A stretch of 64,000 nucleotides of DNA from an uncultured Desulfovibrio sp. Lineage in GTDB: Bacteria > Desulfobacterota > Desulfovibrionia > Desulfovibrionales > Desulfovibrionaceae. The stretch's first letter is position 1; every line of letters begins with the position of its first letter. This document shows positions 25,566 through 32,796 of this stretch, piece after piece. The stretch covers positions 62,001 to 126,000 of the forward strand of contig NZ_CASDOY010000001.1 in NCBI RefSeq assembly GCF_949282365.1, written 5' to 3'. The notes below the pieces were generated by a model. The model saw only the letters and a list, made by a program, of their open reading frames with translations, was not told the origin of the DNA and did not search any database. A program made the position numbers and the translations under genes.

Positions 25566-27032
25566 ATGAAAAGATGCCGTTGCTCCGACCGGTACTGTTT
25601 TCTCACTGTTGTCCTGCCCGTATCGCTCCTCCTCTTTTTCTCTTTTCCCGATATGTCACACGCCGACGATTCCCCCACACCCACCCAGGGCTTTATCATG
25701 GACTTGGTGCCGCTCCTTGGCAACAACGGGCGAATCAAGGCCATTGCGCCGGGATGCCGGGCTGTTACCGGTTTTCTGGATGGTGGCCCCTTTGTCTGGA
25801 GCCGTGACTTCGGCCTGATCCGCCTCGCCCCCCCGAAAGAACATTTCGGCATGGGGGATTTCCTCAGCGATGACGGACGCGCCATGCTGGGGTTCGTGTC
25901 CATCAATGATGCCATCCATCCTGCTCCGTACAGCCAGACCTGGGCACGCCCCGGGTTCATCTGGCGCTATGGTGAGCCCCTGCAGTACATGTCCAGGCAT
26001 GGCATCATAGATGTCGAATGGTACGGCATGTCGGCGGACGGCAAGGTCGCCCTGGGCTACGGAAGACCCCGCTCTACCCCACAGGGCACAAAAGGCAAGG
26101 ATGCTGAAAACCTGGAATTGACGCCTCACTACAACCACTGGTTCTCCATCAGGAATAAAAAACAGTTCCGCATGCTGGACAAAATCGTCAGACCTATCGC
26201 CAGCCCGTACTACAGGCTTCTGAGCCGCGACGGCAAAAAGCTGCTGCAAAAGCGGCACGACAACAGCGTCCAGATCGTAGATCTGATGACCGGAGTACAG
26301 CGCCCGCTGACATTTGGCGGTGTGCTGCCCCACGCCTACGCGGATCGGACCAAGGAGGGAAAAAACATACTGCGGGCGGGCGATCCGCAAAATCCCCTGT
26401 TCCGTTGGGGAAGATGGCCTGGCTTCAGTCGCAGCCGCCTCCTCACGGATGCCGAACTGAAAGATGTTGCACGGAACAGCCCCATGTTTGCGGACTGGAT
26501 TCTTGATGATTTCTTTTGTTCCATCCCCAGCTTTGACGGGCGCTTCATCCTGTGTGCGCTCTATCTGAAGCAAGTGCCCAAGAATCCCGCCCGTCTCTTC
26601 CTCCTGGAGTCCAAGACCCTGACCGTTCTTGCCCGGCTGGATGCCCAGGGGAACGATATCCCCATCGACGATGGCCCTGCGCTGATGGGGATGGATATCA
26701 GCGATGACGGCAAGACCATCCTCTATGAAAGGGAGGCTGAGATCTGGATCTGGAATGAGGATTTCGTCCTGCCCCATGACACGCTTCCCCGCTCCATGCC
26801 GCTCGCGCGCTATCTGGAACACTTCGGCCTGTACCTGCCCCCGGAACGCACCATCAAGGCGGCGGTCATGAGCCCGGACGGGCAATGTTTTTTCGGCGAG
26901 CTCGCCCTGTTTGGCGACGAGCAATTCCCCTACAGGCAGTTCCTTGCCTGCACCAACGGGAACGCCTCCCGGCCCCACTGGAAGCGGAACAAAAAGGAAA
27001 GGACAAATCATGGAGACCCGTCTGCGCGATAG
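25566..27032 (+). CDS. secreted protein, beta-propeller-like, unknown function
   Basis: Exported protein of 488 residues. The N-terminal signal peptide (LTVVLPVSLLLFFSFPDM followed by SHADD) suggests a periplasmic or secreted location. The rest has repeated short blocks of the type (L/M)S(x)DG(K/R)xxLGxG, e.g. LSDDGRAMLGFVS, MSADGKVALGYGRP, LSRDGKKLLQKRH, ISDDGKTILYERE and MSPDGQCFFGEL, which look like blades of a propeller related to HAF or WD40/TolB-type repeats. The ATG at 25566 is used because GGGAGG lies 7 bp upstream; ATG codons at 25551 and 25560 are less well placed. Base composition is more A/T-rich than the flanks. The function is unknown. Confidence 0.75.
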   Translation: MKRCRCSDRYCFLTVVLPVSLLLFFSFPDMSHADDSPTPTQGFIMDLVPLLGNNGRIKAIAPGCRAVTGFLDGGPFVWSRDFGLIRLAPPKEHFGMGDFLSDDGRAMLGFVSINDAIHPAPYSQTWARPGFIWRYGEPLQYMSRHGIIDVEWYGMSADGKVALGYGRPRSTPQGTKGKDAENLELTPHYNHWFSIRNKKQFRMLDKIVRPIASPYYRLLSRDGKKLLQKRHDNSVQIVDLMTGVQRPLTFGGVLPHAYADRTKEGKNILRAGDPQNPLFRWGRWPGFSRSRLLTDAELKDVARNSPMFADWILDDFFCSIPSFDGRFILCALYLKQVPKNPARLFLLESKTLTVLARLDAQGNDIPIDDGPALMGMDISDDGKTILYEREAEIWIWNEDFVLPHDTLPRSMPLARYLEHFGLYLPPERTIKAAVMSPDGQCFFGELALFGDEQFPYRQFLACTNGNASRPHWKRNKKERTNHGDPSAR

Positions 27033-27344
27033 GATGAAGGACTCCCTGCACAAAGGTGACCATTTCCATCTTGTTTCCGAAGCGGATGCTTCCCTGTAGA
27101 GGCATCCCCCAAAATCATGCAGACAGTATTCTTTGAAAATATTTTGCCCGAGGCAGACCCGTCTCAACAGCGAGGACATTGACATGTACCGACGGCCCGT
27201 GCAGCAGGTTGCAACTTCGTCTTCGTCATTCGGCTTGCTGCCAAATCCGGTGACTGATTTTTGAAAGCCCGTTGCTGCGTTGACCGTTGAGCATCCTTGC
27301 AATGGCTGCTCCAGATGGCCGTAACAGGATACCGTCAAAGCGTG
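27033..27344. other. convergent gap without recognisable feature
   Basis: A stretch of 312 bp between the secreted-protein gene and the minus-strand YolD gene. I see no terminator or gene. Confidence 0.4.
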
Positions 27345-27563
27345 TCAGCATGTTCGTATGGAATCCGACAACAGTTCCTCAGCAAGCTGATTTTCCCGAG
27401 TTATTTGCTCCACTATACAACAGGCTGTCTCCCGGATGGCTTCCTCATGCCCTGTCAGGGCAGCAAAAGGAGCGAACTGGGCAGCCCTGTTGGCTCTGGG
27501 CATGCGAGGATACCTGGATTCAGGACGTGGCAGATCGATGATATCATCGTATTTGTTACTCAT
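27345..27563 (-). CDS. YolD-like protein
   Basis: Small 72-residue protein with the YolD-family pattern: N-terminal KYDDIIDLPRPES, then RAAQFAPFAALTGHEEAI and a Glu-rich helix. YolD-like proteins are usually encoded next to a Y-family polymerase and are thought to resemble the UmuD/ImuA partner function, although their biochemistry is poorly known. Here its ATG overlaps the stop of the polymerase gene by 4 bp, so it is translated after it. The family is mainly known from Firmicutes, which suggests transfer. Confidence 0.85.
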   Translation of the reverse strand: MSNKYDDIIDLPRPESRYPRMPRANRAAQFAPFAALTGHEEAIRETACCIVEQITRENQLAEELLSDSIRTC

Positions 27564-29056
27564 GCCTTGTGCCCTCCTATCTGCTGGTTGCGCTCCCTGG
27601 TCGTCGCACCTTCTTCCAGATCCATACCCTTCAGCAGGGCATTCTTCCCATAGCGTTCACGGATCTTCAGGATGGCCTCCTGCCTCTGACGCTCTTTCTG
27701 GAGCTGCCCTTCTTCCTGCTCTGACAGCGTCTGCTTTGCCGCATAATCGGTGAACAAATCGAGTTGCCTGGGCTTTTTGTCTTTGTCTGTCTGGCTCTCG
27801 TGCAAGACATGGGCAGCTACCAGATTGATGCGCCTGACCAGCAACTTTTGATCCACGATGCGATCAAAAAGCCCCAGTACAGCATGTGTCATCCGCCTGC
27901 CGGAAGATGTGAATTGGCCCAGATTGACCGTACCATGCGCATGCCGGGGACGCTGCCGCCCATAACTGTCCGTGACCACCTGGCCGGTATAACCACGCGC
28001 AGGGGCCAGGCTCTCGACATCATAGCCCACCGTCAGTACCAGCTGATCCGTCACCAGATGTTTACCCACCAAGTCCAGGGCGAGCGAATCCACCATCTCC
28101 TTGACCACCAGACGCGCCGTGTCCACCTCATACGGCGAATGCAGCACCTGCCCTGACCCCAGGCTCCTGGAGGATGGCCGGTAGGCCTTGATATCCGCCA
28201 TCGTACACGGCTCACAGCCCCAGGCATGGTCGATCAGCAGCTCCGCATTCACCCCAAACAGGCGAAAGAGCAGATCCTCGCTGTGGATGGAATAGCGGGC
28301 GATATCTCCCATTGTTTTGATGCCGTACTTTTCCAGCTTCTGGACATATCCCCTGCCTACTCTCCAGAAATCCCTCAAGGGAGTGTGGTGCCACAGCTGT
28401 CGGCGATACGACATTTCATCCAGATGAGCTATGCGTACACCATCTTCATCCGCTGCCACTTTCTTTGCCATGATGTCCATAGCGACTTTTGCCAGATAGA
28501 GGTTGGTGCCGATACCTGCTGTGGCTGTGATACCAGTGCTGCGCAGCACATCCAGGATGACGGTCTTGGTGAGCTCATGTACGGATGTCCGGTAATTTTT
28601 CAGATAGGAAGTGGCATCGATGAAGACCTCATCGATGGAATAGACGTGGATATCGTCGGGGGAGAAATACTTCAGGTACACGCTGTAGACCCTGGTGCTA
28701 TACTCGATATAGAGCGCCATACGAGGTACAGCTGTCAGATAACTTATGGCCAGGGAAGGATCAGCAGCCAGCTTAAGCGCATCCGCGGATTCTCCCGTGA
28801 ATCTCCTCCGTGGAGCTTTCTGTCTGCGCAAGGCATTGGCTGCATGTACCTTCTGGATGACCTCAAAATAGCGTGCTCTCCCCGGGATGCCATGAGCTTT
28901 CAATGAAGGAGAAACTGCCAGGCAGATGGTCTTCTCTGTCCTGCTGGGATCAGCGACTACCAGGTGGGTAGTCAACGGATCAAGACCACGCTCCCTGCAT
29001 TCCACAGAGGCGTAAAAAGACTTGAGATCGATGGCAATGTAACTGCGTGCTGGCAT
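27560..29056 (-). CDS. Y-family DNA polymerase (UmuC/UvrX type)
   Basis: Lesion-bypass polymerase of about 498 residues. The catalytic acidic motifs are IAIDLKSFYASVECRERGLD at the N terminus and VYSIDEVFID near residue 145. TAGIGTNLYLAKVAMDIMAK is the conserved thumb/palm segment and a little-finger domain follows. The C-terminal 70 residues (LDLFTDY, then a Lys/Glu-rich coil) are typical of UvrX/YqjW-like proteins. Start at the ATG at 29056; a TTG at 29071 is also possible, and the AAGGAGA upstream is not ideally spaced for either. Base composition is lower in GC than the backbone. It is the first gene of a two-gene unit with yolD. Confidence 0.9.
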   Translation of the reverse strand: MPARSYIAIDLKSFYASVECRERGLDPLTTHLVVADPSRTEKTICLAVSPSLKAHGIPGRARYFEVIQKVHAANALRRQKAPRRRFTGESADALKLAADPSLAISYLTAVPRMALYIEYSTRVYSVYLKYFSPDDIHVYSIDEVFIDATSYLKNYRTSVHELTKTVILDVLRSTGITATAGIGTNLYLAKVAMDIMAKKVAADEDGVRIAHLDEMSYRRQLWHHTPLRDFWRVGRGYVQKLEKYGIKTMGDIARYSIHSEDLLFRLFGVNAELLIDHAWGCEPCTMADIKAYRPSSRSLGSGQVLHSPYEVDTARLVVKEMVDSLALDLVGKHLVTDQLVLTVGYDVESLAPARGYTGQVVTDSYGRQRPRHAHGTVNLGQFTSSGRRMTHAVLGLFDRIVDQKLLVRRINLVAAHVLHESQTDKDKKPRQLDLFTDYAAKQTLSEQEEGQLQKERQRQEAILKIRERYGKNALLKGMDLEEGATTRERNQQIGGHKA

Positions 29057-29071
29057 GGCAAAAGCGGGCAA

Positions 29072-29441
29072 TCTCCTTTTTCAGCCGGGGACTGGAGCAT
29101 TATGATGACGACTCTTCGCAGGATACAAAGGATGAGATCCCTGCGGCATGTTATAAAATTAGCGTGAATCTTTCAGGAATGGCAAGTAGTTCTCCTCAGG
29201 AAATGCTCCGCTCTATCATGATGGCGTACCGTCACTGAAAAATGGCAACAGGATAAACATGGTATGCAAGATACGCCTACGGCGCCATGCAAAACTGCCA
29301 TCTCTGTCATTCGCAAAAGAATAGGCGTCAGGACAGGAACACGTCTACCCGGCGCCTGTTTTCCGCTTTCATGACAACAGTCGGGATGCACAACGCGGCA
29401 TGTTGCGCTCTCCGTCTTTCATGAGGAACTACGGTATGTTG
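29072..29441. other. gap between polymerase and flavoprotein genes
   Basis: About 370 bp, A/T-richer than average. It should hold the promoter of the minus-strand polymerase; TTGCCA ... TAATTT around 29150-29185 on the minus strand is a weak candidate. No LexA-like palindrome was recognised. Confidence 0.35.
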
Positions 29442-30101
29442 CTACAGGCGCTTGCCCAGCTGATAGGCCTGTTCAGGGAAGGACGTGTTTTTGATGGCGC
29501 CGGCAGGCCACACGCCAGACGCGACGACCCGCCCCGCATCCTGCCAGCCGAGGTAGTCAAGCAGGACTTCATAATGCGTGAGCATCGGGCTCGCATCTCG
29601 CGGAGAAGTGTTGGCGTATGTCATCAGCAGGACGGCTTTCTTGCTCACATGGATCTTGCTGTTGATGGCATAAAAACGGTCGATAACGGCCTTGAGCTGC
29701 GATGACATGCCGAAATAATACATGGGCGTCGCAAACACTACCATATCAGCCGGGATGATATGTTCGCGGACGGTCTCGAAATCATCCGCAAAGACGCAGG
29801 GGCCGTCCATGCCGCATGAATTGCAGGCGACACAGGCGTGGACATTGCCGGCCGCGGCATCAAAACGGACTACCTCGTGCCCAGCCTCCCGGGCTCCTTT
29901 GATGAAAGCCCCGGCAAGCGTACCGGAGTTGCTGTTTTTTCTGGGACTGCCGGTCAATACAAGAATCTTCATCTTTTTCCTTTCTCCTTCGCTACGCGCC
30001 TGCGCCGATGTCACGGGCAGCGGCAAGCCGTCTGCAAGGATGCTCCCTGCTACAGCGGCTGTCGCCGCCAGTGATGCGCTGATGAACGTGCGCCGATCCA
30101 T
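29442..30101 (-). CDS. Tat-exported iron-sulfur flavoprotein (NADPH-FMN reductase family)
   Basis: A 219-residue protein. Residues 1-36 look like a twin-arginine signal (MDRRTFISASLAATAAVAGS, cleavage after about SAQA). A complete flavodoxin-fold domain then starts at KMKILVLTGSPRKNSNSGTL, with a C-x2-C-x2-C-x5-C cluster in HACVACNSCGMDGPCVFADD as in Isf-type flavoproteins, and FATPMYYFGMSSQLKAVIDR. Most relatives are cytoplasmic and start at the internal Met, so an exported form is unusual; the internal ATG could serve as a second start. It lies 27 bp after the metallo-beta-lactamase-fold gene and is probably co-transcribed with it. Confidence 0.82.
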   Translation of the reverse strand: MDRRTFISASLAATAAVAGSILADGLPLPVTSAQARSEGERKKMKILVLTGSPRKNSNSGTLAGAFIKGAREAGHEVVRFDAAAGNVHACVACNSCGMDGPCVFADDFETVREHIIPADMVVFATPMYYFGMSSQLKAVIDRFYAINSKIHVSKKAVLLMTYANTSPRDASPMLTHYEVLLDYLGWQDAGRVVASGVWPAGAIKNTSFPEQAYQLGKRL

Positions 30102-30128
30102 GATCTTTACTTCCTGAACGGCTCCGCA

Positions 30129-31265
30129 TCAGTGGATCTGCTGCCACCATGCGGCCGTGTGTTTTTCTCCTTCACCAGTATCCTGCGCCATTTCCAGCAC
30201 AAGGACTTCGCCGATCATGGGGGTGACCAGACGCCATGTCCGACCCCGGCTCGCGGCGGTGATCCTTTTGTACGGTTCATCCCAGGCATGACAGGCAATG
30301 GAAAATTTGCCGGAATGCGCCGGAAGGAGCCTCCGGGCACGGAGATCGTCGGCGGCCCTGGCCGTTTCTTCGGGCATCATGTGAATAAGATCCCAGCGCC
30401 TGTCGTACTGGCCGCACTCCAGAAGCACAAGATCCAATGGCCCAAAGCGCTCCCCAAGTTCCGCAAAATGAGGACCATAACCGCTGTCGCCGCTGTAAAA
30501 AATACGTCGTTGCGGCGTTTCCAGCATAAAACCGACCCACAATGTTTTATCGCGCACGAGCGAGCGGCCGGAAAAATGCCGCGATGATGTGATGTGGACG
30601 GTCAGATCCTCCAAAGTTATCCGGTCTCCCCAGTCCCCTTCATGGATGATGCTTCTGGAAAAGCCCCAGCGTTGCAGATGCGCTCCCACGCCAAGCCCAC
30701 AGCAAATCTGCCTGATTTTGGGGCGCAAAGCCACCAGTGTGGGGTGATCCAGATGATCCCAGTGATCATGCGAGATGAGCAGGAGGTCGATCTCCGGGAT
30801 ATCATCCGTCGTGTATGGGCTGCTTCCCGGAAAGGCACGGGTACTGAAGGGAACAGGGGACGCATAGTCGCTCAGCACGGGGTCGATCAGGATGCGCTGT
30901 CCGCCAAGCTGCACGAAAAAGGAGGAATGTCCGAGCCAGATGACCATATCCAGATTCCGGTCCAATGACTCCAGCGGTGTTTTGACTGTCGGCACAGGTC
31001 CATCAGGAAATGGATGCTCTTTTTTCATGAAGAAAGACTGCACCAACGTACTCATGAAGCCTCGGCCATCCCTCAACACTTCTGTGGGCAGGTCGTTATG
31101 GAACACCCCGCCGGCATAGTGGGGAGAACGCTGGATCCGTGCCAGATGCTCATTTTCGGGCAATGCACCAAAGCGGGCCGATCTCAGGAAAATGAAAATA
31201 CTGCTGGCCACACAGCCCAGAATCAGCAATACGACGAGCACCTTCCCTCTCCATCCTGTTCGCAT
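30129..31265 (-). CDS. membrane-anchored metallo-beta-lactamase-fold hydrolase (RomA/NAPE-PLD-like)
   Basis: A 378-residue protein with one N-terminal transmembrane helix (VLVVLLILGCVASSIFIFL) and a metallo-beta-lactamase fold facing the periplasm. The zinc motif is LLISHDHWDHLDHPTL, preceded by WLGHSSFFVQLGGQRILIDP and followed by RHFSGRS, YSGDSGYG and LPAHSGKF, the pattern of the UlaG / NAPE-PLD / RomA group. Start at the ATG at 31265, preceded by AAAGGCGACGATA; a longer in-frame extension is not convincing. Substrate unknown: phospholipid, lactone or phosphodiester are all possible. Upstream partner of the exported flavoprotein gene. Confidence 0.82.
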   Translation of the reverse strand: MRTGWRGKVLVVLLILGCVASSIFIFLRSARFGALPENEHLARIQRSPHYAGGVFHNDLPTEVLRDGRGFMSTLVQSFFMKKEHPFPDGPVPTVKTPLESLDRNLDMVIWLGHSSFFVQLGGQRILIDPVLSDYASPVPFSTRAFPGSSPYTTDDIPEIDLLLISHDHWDHLDHPTLVALRPKIRQICCGLGVGAHLQRWGFSRSIIHEGDWGDRITLEDLTVHITSSRHFSGRSLVRDKTLWVGFMLETPQRRIFYSGDSGYGPHFAELGERFGPLDLVLLECGQYDRRWDLIHMMPEETARAADDLRARRLLPAHSGKFSIACHAWDEPYKRITAASRGRTWRLVTPMIGEVLVLEMAQDTGEGEKHTAAWWQQIH

Positions 31266-31602
31266 TATCGTCGCCTTTGTCAGGAGTTCTGTCAGAAACG
31301 GTCTATGGGCACATGATAGCCGCCAGCATGTCCTGCTTCCAGACACGATCGCTTCTTTTTCTTGCCTGATCCGCTCATAACACATCGAACACGGCGACCA
31401 AGGCATCTGCCATCCAGGACAAAAAACGTAGACTGGCAGTCTCTGGCAAGCTCCGGTCATTCCACTATCGCCTGGCTTCCCTGCCGTCTGATGCGCGGGC
31501 ATGTCAAAAGGAGCGCTGCCCAAAGCATCATGGGGGAGACCGCACGCTTGCGCTGCTCCAGCGGTCATTCCACGCCTGCCCTGCTTAGAGTGGCACCTGC
31601 AT
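31266..31602. other. gap without recognisable gene
   Basis: A stretch of 337 bp between two minus-strand genes. No open frame with family resemblance, no terminator with a T run and no clear promoter were seen. Confidence 0.4.
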
Positions 31603-32634
31603 TCAGAGTGCACGGGGGCGCAGGCTACGGGGACGCAGGAGCCAAGTCTGGATGGGCCTTTCCTGTTCCGCCCAGTGGACTTTATAAGCCATGGCTTCCC
31701 CGGAGGCCGAGCCCATATCGTAGCGCGTGGCGCCCTCTTCGCACAGCCAGCGGATCTGCTCCACCTGCAGCAGATTGCCGATGGAAAAAGCTCTCCACCC
31801 GGCATCATAACTGAATTGCTGGCCCCGATAGATGGCGCCGAACATCCCGCCGAAAATAAAGCCGATATCTTGCTCTTCATGCCGGGCGAACATCAGCCGG
31901 GCCGTTCCCCGTACGGCAAGACGCCGCAGCATATCGCCGTAAAACTCACGCGCCGGGGATTCCGCCATGCCGCAATGCCCCAGCCCCTTCCAGCTGCGCT
32001 GCTCCACAGCCAGCATCCGGGCGTAAAGAGCATCGGCCTCCGCCCCGTCCACCGGACAACACCGCTCAAAGCTGACGCCCTGCCCTGCGGCCTTGCGGAA
32101 CGCCTTGCGCATCTTGCTGCGCAGATTGGCGGAACGCCGCCCCAGAAAGCCGTCCAGCCCGCCTTCCAGCGAGGCCGCCCCAACAACGGATTCTCCCGCC
32201 AGGTAGATGTCGAACGCAGACTCGAAACGGACCAGCACCTCGCGGGCCGTCCTGCTCTGCGGCAGCATCCCGCCCAGCAGCAAAGCCGGCAGACGGCCGC
32301 CGCATCTCCCGGCAAGGATGGGCATGGCATCGGCCAGCAGCTCCACAGCATCCGGCCCCAGCACGGGGCAGCCGAAAAACCAGTGCGCTTCCAGCGGCGT
32401 CAAGAGCTGCTGCCCTGAAGGCAACTGCGCTGCTGCCAGCACCAGGACGCTTTGCCCATCATGCCTTGCCAGAACACACCGCCCAGGGGAAAAGGCCGCA
32501 TGGGCCGACAGCTGCCAGACAGAAGAACAGCAAAAAGGATCCGCCTGATCTTCCAGCGCGACGCTCCGGTCCCAGGCCCGGCAAAAGTCGGGCCTCTCAT
32601 GGAGCGCATTGCCACTGATGCGTTCCAGCTCCAT
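31603..32634 (-). CDS. GNAT/FemAB-like (BioF2-type) acyltransferase
   Basis: A 343-residue cytoplasmic protein with the double-GNAT look of BioF2-like/FemAB-related transferases. The segment RRSANLRSKMRKAFRKAAGQ begins the second domain, followed by LYARMLAVEQRSWKG, MLRRLAVRGTARLMFARH and a C-terminal YDMGSASGEAMAYKVHWAEQ that resembles the conserved acetyl-CoA region. Relatives occur in exopolysaccharide clusters, where they may acylate or aminoacylate a glycan or cell-wall precursor. ATG preceded by AGGGAGAAAGG. It follows a strong hairpin, so it may have its own promoter. Confidence 0.72.
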   Translation of the reverse strand: MELERISGNALHERPDFCRAWDRSVALEDQADPFCCSSVWQLSAHAAFSPGRCVLARHDGQSVLVLAAAQLPSGQQLLTPLEAHWFFGCPVLGPDAVELLADAMPILAGRCGGRLPALLLGGMLPQSRTAREVLVRFESAFDIYLAGESVVGAASLEGGLDGFLGRRSANLRSKMRKAFRKAAGQGVSFERCCPVDGAEADALYARMLAVEQRSWKGLGHCGMAESPAREFYGDMLRRLAVRGTARLMFARHEEQDIGFIFGGMFGAIYRGQQFSYDAGWRAFSIGNLLQVEQIRWLCEEGATRYDMGSASGEAMAYKVHWAEQERPIQTWLLRPRSLRPRAL

Positions 32635-32732
32635 CCTTTCTCCCTTCCGTTGTTCTCGGTGAGTATTGCGCCGCAGCGCACAGCATACCGTGTTCGATCA
32701 GAAACAGGCAGGGGAAAGCCCCGCCCAGACCA

Positions 32733-32773
32733 GTGGAAAACGGCCGATCCCGACAGGACCGGCCGTTTTCCAC
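32733..32773 (-). terminator. strong hairpin downstream of the ABC-glycosyltransferase gene
   Basis: Perfect 14-bp stem GTGGAAAACGGCCG / CGGCCGTTTTCCAC (32733-32746 with 32760-32773) and a 13-nt loop. The AAAA/TTTT sits inside the stem, so it can serve as a terminator in either direction, though nothing is transcribed toward it on the plus strand. Confidence 0.7.
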
Positions 32774-32796
32774 CAACAGCAAGGACAAGAAAGGAT

